Source of the DNA: an uncultured Collinsella sp.
Lineage (GTDB): Bacteria > Actinomycetota > Coriobacteriia > Coriobacteriales > Coriobacteriaceae
Length of the DNA: 11,649 bases
Assembly: GCA_900754075.1 (NCBI GenBank)
Contig: CAAEBN010000070.1
Span: 1 to 11,649 of the forward strand
Direction of reading: 5' to 3'
The position numbers and the translations under genes were made by a program. The notes under the pieces were generated by a model. The model was not told where the DNA came from. It did no database searches and saw only the letters and a list, made by a program, of their open reading frames with translations. Of this stretch, positions 1 to 7,191 are shown in pieces (within the stretch, counting starts at the first letter, position 1; every line of letters starts with the position of its first letter).

Positions 1-805
1 TCACGCGGGTGAGGTACTCGTTGGCGAAGAAGACGTTGGGCAGGTTCTCGCCGGGGACGTTGAGGAACTTGGGCAGGCCGGCGCCGGTCGCCACGTAGAT
101 GGCGTCGAAGCCCTGCTCGAACAGCTCCTCGGCCGTGGCCATGTTGCCCACGACGGAGTTGTACTCAAACTTGACGCCCATGTCCTCCAGGCCGTCGATC
201 TCGCGCTTGACGACTGCCTTGGGCAGACGGAACTCGGGGATGCCGTAGACCAGCACGCCGCCGCCGGTGAAGAAGGCCTCGAAGACGGTGACGTCAAAGC
301 CGTTGCGGGCGAGCTCGCCGGCGCAGGTGATGCCGGACGGGCCGGAGCCCACGACGGCGACCTTCTTGCCGTTCTTGGGAGCCATCTTGGGCGTGGAGGC
401 GAGCTCGGGGCGGTCACCCAGGAAGCGCTCGAGCTGGCCGATGGCCACGGGCTCGGACTTCTTACCACGGATGCACTTGCCCTCGCACTGGTTCTCCTGC
501 GGGCAGACGCGGCCGCAGATGGCGGGAAGCATGGAGTCCTCGCGGATGGTATCGAGGGCGCCGCCGAAGTCCTTCGCGCGGATCTGCTCGATAAAGCGGG
601 GGATGTTGATGTTGACGGGGCAGCCCTCAACACAGAACGGCTTCTTGCAGTTGAGGCAGCGCTCGGCCTCGGCCAGCGCCATCTCCTCGGTGAAGCCCTT
701 GTCGACGGGGCGGAAGTCGCAGGCGCGCTCGGCAGCCGGCTCCTCGTTATCGGGGGTGCGGGGCGACTTCATATCGGCAACGAAACGACCGTTAACTAGT
801 GGCAT
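1..805 (-). CDS. gltA: GltA-type NADPH-dependent glutamate synthase small chain (NfnB/SudA-like), 3' end outside window
   Basis: This gene encodes the larger flavoprotein subunit of a two-protein NAD(P)H/ferredoxin or glutamate-synthase-like oxidoreductase. About 268 residues are visible and the C-terminal part lies beyond position 1; family members are usually around 460-480 aa. The N-terminus carries two cysteine clusters typical of the 4Fe-4S domain: CLNCKKPFCVEGCP (residues about 50-63, C-x2-C-x4-C-x3-CP) and CGRVCPQENQCEGKC (about 97-111). An FAD-binding Rossmann motif, VAVVGSGPSG, follows at about 149-158, and then GGVLVYGIPEFRLPK. The ATG at 803-805 lies inside the 3' end of the upstream partner gene (10-nt overlap), which indicates translational coupling. 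The family supplies FAD and 4Fe-4S centres; whether this pair acts as bifurcating Nfn, as sulfide dehydrogenase or in glutamate synthesis cannot be told from sequence. The family call is very safe; the exact reaction is inferred. Confidence 0.93.
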   Translation of the reverse strand, partial: MPLVNGRFVADMKSPRTPDNEEPAAERACDFRPVDKGFTEEMALAEAERCLNCKKPFCVEGCPVNINIPRFIEQIRAKDFGGALDTIREDSMLPAICGRVCPQENQCEGKCIRGKKSEPVAIGQLERFLGDRPELASTPKMAPKNGKKVAVVGSGPSGITCAGELARNGFDVTVFEAFFTGGGVLVYGIPEFRLPKAVVKREIDGLEDMGVKFEYNSVVGNMATAEELFEQGFDAIYVATGAGLPKFLNVPGENLPNVFFANEYLTRV

Positions 806-1635
806 GCGCAGCTCTTTTCCTCATAGGCCTTGAGGGACTCGCCCTCTTCGGAACGGTAAGCGGCCTGGCGGGCACGAAGGTCATCCCAGTCGACCAGGGT
901 GGCATCGAAGTCGGGGCCGTCGACGCAAGCGAACTTGGTCACGCCGCCCACCTCGACGCGGCAGCAGCCGCACATGCCGGTGCCGTCAACCATGATGGGG
1001 TTGAGGGACGCGGTGATGGGGGTGTCGTACTTCTGGGCGGTGAGGGTCGAGAACTTCATCATCGGAACGGGGCCGACGCAGAAGACCTGGCTCACGGCCT
1101 TGTCCTGCAGCAGGCGCTCCAGCGGAGCGGTGACAACGCCCTGCTCGCCGTAGGAACCGTCGTCAGTGGTGATGTGGATGTGGTCCTCGTCGAGGAGCTC
1201 GCGGAACTGGTCCTCCATAAGCAGGAGGTCCTTGGTGCGGGCGCCCATGATGGCGTGCACCTCGTGGCCGGTCTCGACCAGGTGCTTGGCGACCGGGAAG
1301 GCAATTGCCAGGCCGACGCCGCCGCCAATGACGGCGCAGGGGCCCTCGGCCATCTCGGTGGGAACGCCCAGCGGGCCCACGACGTCGCGCAGCGACTCGC
1401 CGGCCTCGTAGGTGGAAAGCATCTCGGTGGTCTTGCCGATCACCATGAAGATGAACTCGACCCAGCCCTCGTCACCGTTCCAGCCGGCCAGGGTAAACGG
1501 GACACGCTCGCCCGTCTCGTTGGCGCGAACCATGAGGAACTGTCCAGCGTGCGCATGCTTGGCGATTGCAGGCGCCTCGATGCGGAACTTGAACACCTTC
1601 TCCGAGAACTGCGTCTTCTCCAGGATCTTATACAT
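796..1635 (-). CDS. Sulfide/dihydroorotate dehydrogenase-like FAD/NAD-binding subunit (SudB / NfnA-like)
   Basis: This 279-aa protein is the small subunit that partners the GltA-like protein encoded just downstream. It resembles ferredoxin-NADP reductases. The N-terminal flavin-binding barrel contains RVPFTLAGW (residues about 44-52), where RxPFT/S is the usual FAD contact. The nucleotide-binding domain starts with AVIGGGVGLA (about 101-110), and CVGPVPMMK lies at about 186-194. Near the C-terminus, MVDGTGMCGCCRVEVGG and KFACVDGPDFD (about 215-244) form the 2Fe-2S region. In the Nfn family this cluster uses an aspartate and three cysteines, here probably D217, C222, C225 and C237. The tail ends in CACH. 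Start: the ATG at 1633-1635 has a GAGAGGGG ribosome-binding site a few bases upstream, and the protein begins in the family's usual way. The stop overlaps the gltA start by 10 nt, so the two are co-transcribed. Confidence 0.93.
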   Translation of the reverse strand: MYKILEKTQFSEKVFKFRIEAPAIAKHAHAGQFLMVRANETGERVPFTLAGWNGDEGWVEFIFMVIGKTTEMLSTYEAGESLRDVVGPLGVPTEMAEGPCAVIGGGVGLAIAFPVAKHLVETGHEVHAIMGARTKDLLLMEDQFRELLDEDHIHITTDDGSYGEQGVVTAPLERLLQDKAVSQVFCVGPVPMMKFSTLTAQKYDTPITASLNPIMVDGTGMCGCCRVEVGGVTKFACVDGPDFDATLVDWDDLRARQAAYRSEEGESLKAYEEKSCACH

Positions 1636-1740
1636 AGAACCCCTCTCTTGTTAGGGCCGCCGAACCGTGCCTCCACGGAAATGGACGGTAGCCCGAATAA
1701 AACCGTACGCGCACAGGCGTTGTGCAGACATACGGTGCAA

Positions 1741-1746
1741 ATTATA
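1741..1746 (-). promoter_or_regulatory. Probable -10 box for the sudB-gltA pair
   Basis: Read on the minus strand this is a perfect TATAAT, about 105 nt upstream of the sudB-like start codon, in the only AT-rich patch of that interval. I do not see a good TTGACA-type -35 box at 16-18 nt spacing, so the call rests on the -10 alone. Confidence 0.4.
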
Positions 1747-1820
1747 CCCTCATGGACATGTCACTTACGTGTGTCTTCGGCGGTTGGGAGCAGGGTTTAT
1801 CCACTTCGACCTGCCAAAGG

Positions 1821-1996
1821 GGGAGAGGTTTATTTTGGCAGGTTTTATCAGGCAAAACGGCAAAGGGGGTCGGCCTCGGGTTGTGATGAGGCCGGCCCCC
1901 TTTGGGGTGCTATGTGTGTATGGCAGTGCGGGGTTTATTGCGATGCGGCCACCGGGGCGTTTCCGTAGATAAAACCTGCCAAAATAAACCTGTCCC
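1821..1996. repeat. Intergenic element A with 29-bp inverted repeats
   Basis: The arms 1821-1849 and 1968-1996 are reverse complements at 28 of 29 positions; each contains the core ttttggcaggttttatc or its complement. They enclose 118 bp that include a separate strong hairpin (1861-1904). The right arm ends 13 bp after the pth stop, so the element fills most of the pth to sudB interval (1636-2009). A further short copy of the arm sequence (acctgccaaa, 1809-1818) lies just outside the left arm. There is no transposase and no convincing open reading frame. It may be a miniature inverted-repeat element or a long RNA stem-loop acting at the end of pth. Confidence 0.75.
1861..1904 (-). terminator. 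Strong GC-rich hairpin downstream of pth, possible terminator
   Basis: Positions 1861-1877 pair with 1888-1904 (17 bp with one G-T wobble; arms built on aaagggggtcggcctc) around a 10-nt loop. Read on the minus strand the hairpin is followed by a broken T-rich run (TTTGCCGTTTT), so it could end pth transcription. The T-tract is not ideal and the hairpin sits inside element A, so it may instead belong to that element's structure. Confidence 0.45.
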
Positions 1997-2009
1997 TAAA
2001 TGGTAGGTT

Positions 2010-2639
2010 TTAGTGCTTGCCGTTGGCGGAAGCGGCGCCGTTTACGTGATCGCGGGCGTAGATTACGCCGTGGACGATGGCCAGACCGGCGGCATCTGCG
2101 GCGCGGGCGCAGGTGTCCTGGAAATCCTCGGCTTCGCGGGCGCGCAGCTGCTTGAGCACGTAGTCTGCCACGGCCATCTTGCCGGGAGGGTTGCCGATGC
2201 CGGTGCGGATACGGCTAAAGTCGCGGCTGCCCATCTTGTCGATGATGGAGCGCAGGCCGTTGTGACCGGCATGGCCTCCGCCCACCTTAACACGCACGTC
2301 GCCGGCGGGAATATCGAGCTCGTCGTGGATGACGAGCAGCTCCTCGGCCTTGATCTTGTACTCGCGGCAGAGCTTGGAGATGGGCCCGCCCGAGGTGTTC
2401 ATGTACGACTGCGGCTTGACCAGTACAATCTGGCGCTTGCCGTTCTCTTCCTCGGCATCGTTGATGTTGATGAGCGCGACCTCGGCGCCGGCCTGGTTTT
2501 TCCAGTACGTGACGCCGGCCTGACGGGCCAGCTCGTCGATCGCCTTAAAGCCGGCGTTGTGGCGGGTCTCGGCATATTCCTCGCCCGGGTTGCCAAGCCC
2601 GGCGACCATGCGAATCTTAAGCGGCTGTGCAGCTGCCAT
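2010..2639 (-). CDS. pth: Peptidyl-tRNA hydrolase
   Basis: This enzyme recycles tRNA by cleaving the ester bond of peptidyl-tRNAs dropped by the ribosome, and is essential in most bacteria. The 209-aa product contains the family signature GLGNPGEEYAETRHNAGF (residues about 14-31) with catalytic H27. The substrate-binding residues that match E. coli N10, N68, D93 and N114 are N17, N81 (in QSYMNTSG), D106 (HDELDIP) and N127 (GGHAGHNGLRS). It is slightly longer than E. coli Pth (194 aa), with about seven extra N-terminal residues and a polar C-terminal tail. The reading frame is open 35 codons further upstream, but the ATG at 2637-2639 is preferred: AAAGGA lies 5 nt before it, and residues upstream of the conserved core look non-coding. 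A second ATG six bases upstream is too close to that ribosome-binding site. The stop lies 13 bp from element A. Confidence 0.96.
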   Translation of the reverse strand: MAAAQPLKIRMVAGLGNPGEEYAETRHNAGFKAIDELARQAGVTYWKNQAGAEVALININDAEEENGKRQIVLVKPQSYMNTSGGPISKLCREYKIKAEELLVIHDELDIPAGDVRVKVGGGHAGHNGLRSIIDKMGSRDFSRIRTGIGNPPGKMAVADYVLKQLRAREAEDFQDTCARAADAAGLAIVHGVIYARDHVNGAASANGKH

Positions 2640-2644
2640 GTTCA

Positions 2645-2650
2645 TCCTTT
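2645..2650 (-). promoter_or_regulatory. Ribosome-binding site that sets the pth start
   Basis: AAAGGA on the minus strand, 5 nt before the ATG at 2637-2639. It argues against the in-frame ATG at 2643-2645, which overlaps the site, and against the longer open frame reaching 2744. Confidence 0.7.
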
Positions 2651-2753
2651 CGTTGATTTGTCGCCTGCTATGGTGAGCGACCCTGTTGCCGCTGTCAAAT
2701 GGAGGGCAATTGAGGTTGTCTGGGGGCGTTTGGGCCGCCGTCAAAATCCGAGG

Positions 2754-2956
2754 TGGACAGTTAGCTCAGATACGTATAAGTTCTGAGGACTCGAAGTGCT
2801 CAATTCGATGCCGATACGTTGTTTTGGAACTTTAGTTAGTCCATATGACGCTGTTTTGAAGTCTACCCTGCCTTCAAATAGGGCGAATGGTATAGAGATA
2901 GCTACAAACAGCCTAATTCAATGTGTCCATTTATACGTATTTGAACTAACTGTCCA
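2754..2956. repeat. Intergenic element B, 203 bp, with 27-bp terminal inverted repeats
   Basis: The left end (2754-2780) begins tggacagttagctcag and the right end (2930-2956) is its reverse complement at 24 of 27 positions. The interior is visibly richer in A and T than the surrounding genes and has no convincing coding frame. The same terminal sequence bounds element C (4281-4482), of nearly the same length. B occupies most of the gap between the end of the nuclease-fold gene (33 bp away) and pth. I see no clear target-site duplication next to the ends. A MITE-like non-autonomous element is the simplest reading. Confidence 0.75.
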
Positions 2957-2989
2957 GCCCTGTTCGACGGCGCACGGGTGATTCGCCGT

Positions 2990-4117
2990 TTAGACCGGCG
3001 CAAGGCCGATTCCGGCCCGCAGAGCGTTGAGCCAAGCGGCCTGACGCTTGCGATAGCCCTTGATGCGATATCGGAATCGGACTCCTGCGAGTCGATGCAT
3101 CGTTTGGGCGAAGGCTTCGAGTGCAACAAGGTCTTTCATTTGGTCGCGATTGATAACCAGGACGTGGATGCCCATTGCCTTGAGGCCATTATTTCGATTG
3201 CCATCGTGGATGCGAGCGTTTTGAAGCTCATGCCCAATTCCGTTGTATTCGTTGTCGACTCCGGCTGCCGGGCAATACAGGTCGCAGATGGCGTAAGGGA
3301 TGCCGGAGGACATGTTGACCGCAAGAGTGTCGAAGTCGATTCGATAGTTGAGTAGCAGGCCTCCCATGGGCAGGCTGCAACATCCGAATCCGCCAAAGCG
3401 CATGGGCGCTCCGAGAACGGCAAACATTAGGGATTCGGCTGGGGATGCGGATCCAGCTCGGGCGAGTTTGACTGCCGTGCGAAACGAGGCGTATGAGCTA
3501 CTTTTGGCGAACCGTGCGACCGCCTCGAGCTCTTCGATGGTCGTGGCGGGCTCGCATTTGTAGTGCGCTTGTTCATAGCGGGTTTCGTTCTGCTGTTCGG
3601 TCGCCGACTGGTCGTCCCGGCAATTGAGGTCGTCCATCGCTTCGTAGACATCGCCCTTGGGCCAGATGTCGTCATAAGCAATGGGGTATGTTGCCCCGGG
3701 AGGAAGGGAGTAGGTTCCGAGCAGTTCCATGAGAAGCATCAAGGTTTTGGCGACTGATTCATTTTTGGAACAAAGCATGGCTGTCATGGCAGGAGACGTT
3801 GCGTAGATGTCGGCCTCGATGTGCATAATTGCACCTTCAGGAAGCGAAGCGGAGAGAATATGCTGAAGAAGTCGCTTGTCGGGACGTCTGTTGTCTTCGC
3901 TTGAAACGAGAAGATCAAGCAGTTCGGAATCATCTTCATTCCAGGCGTCGAGTATCGAAAGTGCGCCAAAGTCTATCGCGTCATTGTTGGGAATGCAGCT
4001 AGCCAAGGCATGTGCTTGCTGTTCGCTATCAACGGAGTCCCAGGGTAGGGCAGAGTACGCCCGTCGTGCGCGACGAATTGCGCGGAGGGCGGAGAGATGT
4101 GAAATCACGGTCGTCAT
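2990..4117 (-). CDS. Predicted restriction-endonuclease-fold protein (DUF559/Vsr-like C-terminal domain)
   Basis: This 375-aa protein resembles a family I know as common in Coriobacteriia, usually annotated as hypothetical or as an AbiEi/endonuclease-domain protein. The N-terminus, ISHLSALRAIRRAR (residues about 5-18), matches the family's opening block. The middle has LPEGAIMHIEADIYATSPA (about 92-110) and ELLGTYSLPPG (about 131-141). The C-terminal domain has the acidic pattern of the PD-(D/E)xK nuclease fold: SPAESLM (E228), ICDLYCP (D279), VDNEYNG (E290), then NNGLKAMGIHVLVINRDQ (about 309-326). Activity is unproven. The start ATG at 4115-4117 has no obvious ribosome-binding site but AT-rich sequence directly upstream. 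A 6-bp hairpin (2967-2989) abuts the stop, without a T-run. Its base composition is less GC-rich than the neighbouring housekeeping genes, and elements B and C flank it, which suggests acquisition. Confidence 0.72.
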   Translation of the reverse strand: MTTVISHLSALRAIRRARRAYSALPWDSVDSEQQAHALASCIPNNDAIDFGALSILDAWNEDDSELLDLLVSSEDNRRPDKRLLQHILSASLPEGAIMHIEADIYATSPAMTAMLCSKNESVAKTLMLLMELLGTYSLPPGATYPIAYDDIWPKGDVYEAMDDLNCRDDQSATEQQNETRYEQAHYKCEPATTIEELEAVARFAKSSSYASFRTAVKLARAGSASPAESLMFAVLGAPMRFGGFGCCSLPMGGLLLNYRIDFDTLAVNMSSGIPYAICDLYCPAAGVDNEYNGIGHELQNARIHDGNRNNGLKAMGIHVLVINRDQMKDLVALEAFAQTMHRLAGVRFRYRIKGYRKRQAAWLNALRAGIGLAPV

Positions 4118-4280
4118 AGCTATAACGTACTAAGTTGGCGGCAGAATGCGACCGCCATACCGTTCTTTTCGCTCAGCGGGGCGCTGTGCGCCATGAACGG
4201 CTGGGTGTTATGAAATCGGTGGAATCGGCTGAGGGGATTGCAGGAAATTGAGCTCTGCCGCGAAGGTTGACGATAGCTAC

Positions 4281-4482
4281 TGGACAGTTAGTTCAGATAC
4301 GTATAAGGCGACGGGCATTCGAGGCGTTTCTAAGGGCCTTCGAGGGTGATTTGAGGGTAAATATGCGGCGGTTGTACTCGAAAACGATGAGCTTTGGGCG
4401 GCATGGCATCCGCCGGGGAGCTCAGAAGGCTCCGAACGGCCCTTTGGGGCTTTAAAAAATACGTATCTGAACTAATTGTCCA
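4281..4482. repeat. Intergenic element C, 202 bp, same terminal repeats as element B
   Basis: The left end (4281-4307, tggacagttagttcagatac and on) matches B's left end with one difference. The right end (4459-4482) is its reverse complement at 23 of 24 positions. The 150-bp interior does not align by eye with B's in either orientation and contains small hairpins, for example ggagc/gctcc at 4417-4433. The element lies 163 bp upstream of the nuclease-fold gene and 21 bp beyond the prs terminator. The remaining sequence upstream of that gene (4118-4280) has a short ggcgg/ccgcc hairpin near 4137-4157 and nothing else I can identify. Confidence 0.72.
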
Positions 4483-4503
4483 AGGAAGGTTGGCGAGGGA
4501 TAG

Positions 4504-4535
4504 AAAAAGGGCCGGAAGCGAGCTTCCGACCCTTT
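4504..4535 (-). terminator. Intrinsic terminator of prs
   Basis: Arms 4506-4519 and 4522-4535 pair over about 13 bp (aaagggccggaagc against its complement, one wobble). On the minus strand the hairpin is followed by TTTTT (4508-4504). It lies about 33 nt after the prs stop codon. Confidence 0.85.
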
Positions 4536-4568
4536 AAAAGCATCAAAGATGATGCGATGCGCGTTGGA

Positions 4569-5555
4569 CTACAGCGCGAAGTCGCCGCCGACGAGCGTGG
4601 AGACGGGCTCCTCGTGGTAAACGGCGGAGATGGCCTGAGCGAACTCCTCGGCGACCGAGATGGTCTTAATCTTGCCGCCGACCTCGACGGGGATGGCATC
4701 GGTGACGACGCACTCGACGATGGGGGCATCGTTCAGGCGCTCGATAGCCGGGCCCGAGAAGATGCCGTGGGTGGCGCACACGTAGATGTCGCCGGCGCCC
4801 ATGGCCTTGAGCTCCTTGACGTTGGCGCACAGGGTGCCAGCGGTGTCGATCATGTCGTCGTTGATGATGCAGGTCTTGCCCTTGATGTCACCGATGATGC
4901 CCATGACCTCGGCGGCGTTGTGGCGCGGACGGCCCTTGTGGGCGATGGCCAGGTCGCAGCCGAGCATGTCGGACAGCTTCTTGGCGGCCTTGGCACGACC
5001 CACGTCGGGGGAGACGACAACCAGGTTGTCGGTGTCGAAGTGCATGTCGTTGTAGTACTGGCCAAACAGCGGCAGTGCGGACAGGTGGTTAACCGGGATA
5101 TCGAAGAAGCCCTGGATCTGGCCCTGGTGCAGGTCGAGGGTGATGATGCGGTTGACGCCGGCGCGCTCGAGCAGGTTGGCGACGAGGCGGGCGGTGATGG
5201 GCTCGCGCGGGCCGGCCTTGCGGTCCTGGCGGGCATAGCCGTAGTGGGTGATGACGGCGGTGATGGAGCGGGCGGATGCGCGCTTGGCAGCGTCGGTGGC
5301 GATGAGCAGCTCCATGAGCATGTCGTTGACGTTGCCGCCGGCCACGGACTGAATCAGGAAGACGTCGGCGCCGCGGACGGTCTCGTCGTAGCGGGCGTAA
5401 ATCTCACCATTGGCGAACTGCTTTAGCGTAAGGCCCGAAAGCTCGACCCCAAGGTACTCAGCAATCTTCTGAGCGAGGGGACGGTTGGAGGAACCGGAAT
5501 ACACGCGGATGGACTTGCGCATATTCTCCGACTTCTCGGGATCATTAATCGGCAT
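4569..5555 (-). CDS. prs: Ribose-phosphate pyrophosphokinase (PRPP synthase, class I)
   Basis: The enzyme makes phosphoribosyl pyrophosphate from ribose-5-phosphate and ATP, feeding purine, pyrimidine, histidine, tryptophan and NAD synthesis in the cytoplasm. The 328-aa length fits class I enzymes. Visible motifs: FANGEIYARYDETVRG (residues about 47-62); HYGYARQDRKAGPREPITA (about 104-122), with the flexible-loop and ATP-site residues; DLHQGQIQGFFDIP (about 141-154), with the divalent-metal histidine H143; VVVSPDVGRAKAAKKL (about 179-194); and the PRPP-binding loop DDMIDTAGT (about 233-241). The ATG at 5553-5555 has AAGGAG about 7 nt upstream. The gene has its own terminator and is separated from glmU by 191 bp containing the glmU terminator, so it is probably transcribed on its own. 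I found no convincing promoter in that gap. Confidence 0.97.
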   Translation of the reverse strand: MPINDPEKSENMRKSIRVYSGSSNRPLAQKIAEYLGVELSGLTLKQFANGEIYARYDETVRGADVFLIQSVAGGNVNDMLMELLIATDAAKRASARSITAVITHYGYARQDRKAGPREPITARLVANLLERAGVNRIITLDLHQGQIQGFFDIPVNHLSALPLFGQYYNDMHFDTDNLVVVSPDVGRAKAAKKLSDMLGCDLAIAHKGRPRHNAAEVMGIIGDIKGKTCIINDDMIDTAGTLCANVKELKAMGAGDIYVCATHGIFSGPAIERLNDAPIVECVVTDAIPVEVGGKIKTISVAEEFAQAISAVYHEEPVSTLVGGDFAL

Positions 5556-5696
5556 TACCCTTCTCCTTTATATCGAATGCCATATAGATGCCTTGTTGCA
5601 TTGTAACCGCGCGGCGGGGTTTATCGGGTCTTGATAACGTCTTTACCGTCAACGGACACGAACCGACCACTCATCCGGTTGCGCAGGTCACGATAG

Positions 5697-5729
5697 AAAA
5701 AGGAGCCGCCCCCATGGGAACAGCTCCTT
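5697..5729 (-). terminator. Intrinsic terminator of glmU
   Basis: On the minus strand AAGGAGC (5729-5723) pairs with GCTCCTT (5706-5700), with a small inner CCC/GGG stem around the ATG at 5713-5715, and is followed by a run of five T (5701-5697). It lies 17 nt after the glmU stop. Confidence 0.8.
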
Positions 5730-5746
5730 AGATGCTTGGTAAAACG

Positions 5747-7159
5747 TTATGCCTCGTCGTCCTCGTGCAGACGGCGGCGATAATCGGCGGCCCAGCCCTC
5801 AATATTTACCTGACGGGCGCGGCCCAGACCGAGTGCGTCGGCCGGGACCGGCTCGGTGATGACGGAGCCGGCGGCCACGAGCGCACCGTCGCCAATCTGG
5901 GCGGGCGCGACCATCATGGTGTCAGAACCGATGAAGGCATCCTTGCCGATGACGGTCTTGTGCTTGTGGACGCCGTCGTAGTTGCAGGTGATGGAGCCCG
6001 CGCCTACGTTGACGCCGGAGCCCATGGTGGTATCGCCGATGTAGGACAGGTGCGGCACCTTGGAGCCCTCGCCGATTGTGGACTTCTTGATCTCCACGTG
6101 CGTGCCGGCCTTGGAGCCGTCGAGCATGTGGGTGCCCGGGCGCAGGTAGGCGCGCGGGCCGCAGTCGACGCCGTTCTCGATGACGGCCTCGATGGCGATG
6201 GTCTCATCGATGATGCAGCCGCTACCGACGGTGGTGTCGGTGAGGCGGCTGTTGGGGCCGAGCTGGCACTCTTCGCCCACGGTGACGTGACCGATCAGAT
6301 GCGTCTGCGGCCACACGACGGTGTCTCGGCCGATGACGGCATCGGGGCCGATCCAGGCCTGCGTGGGGTCGATGAAGGTAACGCCCTCTGCCATCCAGTG
6401 CTCGTTGATGCGGTCGCGTGCGATGGCGGTGAGCTGCGCGAGCTGGATGCGGCTGTTGACGCCCAGGCCGTCGCGGTAGTCGTCGCAGTGGAAGATGGAG
6501 ACCGCCTGGCCGTGACCCTTGAGGATTTCGAGCATGTCGGGCAGGTAGTACTCGGACTGCGCGTTGTCGTTGCCGATCTCGTTAATGTGGGCGGCGAGCT
6601 GCGCGCCGTCGAAGGCGTAGCAGCCGGCGTTGCACTCCAGCAGCGTGGCGGCCTGCTCGGGCGTGCAGTCCTTCTGCTCGATGATGCGCTCGATCTGACC
6701 ATCGGCGCCCAGCTTGATACGGCCGTAGCCAAAAGGATCGGGCGGGGTCATGGTCATGACGGTGCAGGCGAGCTCGCCGGTGGCGACGGTCTGCGCGAAC
6801 TTGGCGACGGTGTCGGCGGTGATGAGCGGCAGGTCGCCGTTGAGCACGACGACGGGGCCTTGCGTGATGCCGCAGGCCTCGAGCGCGACCTTGACGGCGT
6901 GGCCGGTGCCCAGGCGCTCAGTCTGCTCGACGCACTCGACCTTGGTGGCGCTGTTGGCGTAGGCGCCATCGATGAGGGCGCGCATCTCGTCGGCGTGGCT
7001 GCCGATGACGACCACGACGCGGCTGCAGCCGGCCTTGATGGTGGCGTCGACGATCCACTGAACCATGGGCTTGCCAAGGATCTTGTGCGAAACCTTGCAG
7101 TGGTTCGACTTCATGCGGGTGCCCTCGCCGGCGGCGAGGATAATTGCGGTTGCGTCCAT
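5747..7159 (-). CDS. glmU: Bifunctional UDP-N-acetylglucosamine pyrophosphorylase / glucosamine-1-phosphate N-acetyltransferase
   Basis: This enzyme catalyses the last two steps to UDP-GlcNAc, the precursor of peptidoglycan. The 470-aa product is close to E. coli GlmU (456 aa). The uridyltransferase domain begins with IILAAGEGTRMKS (residues about 6-18), followed by KILGKPMVQW, VVVLNGDLPLI (about 103-113) and FGYGRIK (about 143-149). The C-terminal left-handed beta-helix acetyltransferase domain shows repeated hexapeptides from about residue 265, with RPGT (340-343), HVEIKKS (354-360), the catalytic-position histidine H370 in KVPHLSYIGD, and VGAGSITCNYDG (about 385-396). Start: the frame stays open 49 codons upstream, but the ATG at 7157-7159 begins exactly where the nucleotidyltransferase fold begins and has AGGAG 5 nt before it. 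It is divergent from the ECF operon and has its own terminator. Confidence 0.97.
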   Translation of the reverse strand: MDATAIILAAGEGTRMKSNHCKVSHKILGKPMVQWIVDATIKAGCSRVVVVIGSHADEMRALIDGAYANSATKVECVEQTERLGTGHAVKVALEACGITQGPVVVLNGDLPLITADTVAKFAQTVATGELACTVMTMTPPDPFGYGRIKLGADGQIERIIEQKDCTPEQAATLLECNAGCYAFDGAQLAAHINEIGNDNAQSEYYLPDMLEILKGHGQAVSIFHCDDYRDGLGVNSRIQLAQLTAIARDRINEHWMAEGVTFIDPTQAWIGPDAVIGRDTVVWPQTHLIGHVTVGEECQLGPNSRLTDTTVGSGCIIDETIAIEAVIENGVDCGPRAYLRPGTHMLDGSKAGTHVEIKKSTIGEGSKVPHLSYIGDTTMGSGVNVGAGSITCNYDGVHKHKTVIGKDAFIGSDTMMVAPAQIGDGALVAAGSVITEPVPADALGLGRARQVNIEGWAADYRRRLHEDDEA

Positions 7160-7164
7160 GTGAT

Positions 7165-7169
7165 CTCCT
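7165..7169 (-). promoter_or_regulatory. Ribosome-binding site that sets the glmU start
   Basis: AGGAG on the minus strand, 5 nt before the ATG at 7157-7159. It rules against the longer in-frame extension to 7306. Confidence 0.75.
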
Positions 7170-7191
7170 GTTACGTTATAGAGACGTGTGT

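Noticed and set aside
1..633. A 210-codon minus-strand open frame in an alternative frame of gltA
   Set aside because: Its translation is Ser/Ala/Pro/Arg-rich. The frame starting at 805 has the iron-sulfur and FAD motifs and runs through the window edge.
799..1968. Long open reading frame on the plus strand opposite the SudB-like gene
   Set aside because: It is an antisense shadow of a GC-rich gene. Its product is low-complexity, rich in Ala, Gly, Val, Asp and Leu, with no recognisable motif, while the minus strand encodes a clear family protein.
2693..2698. TTGACA on the minus strand as a -35 box for pth
   Set aside because: No acceptable -10 box lies 16-18 nt downstream, so I did not annotate a promoter.
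4476..5426. A 316-codon plus-strand open frame opposite prs
   Set aside because: It is an antisense shadow of prs with biased composition; it also begins inside element C's right arm and crosses the prs terminator.
5556..5696. Small RNA or tRNA in the prs-glmU gap
   Set aside because: No cloverleaf, no conserved tRNA arms and no strong structure other than the glmU terminator were seen.
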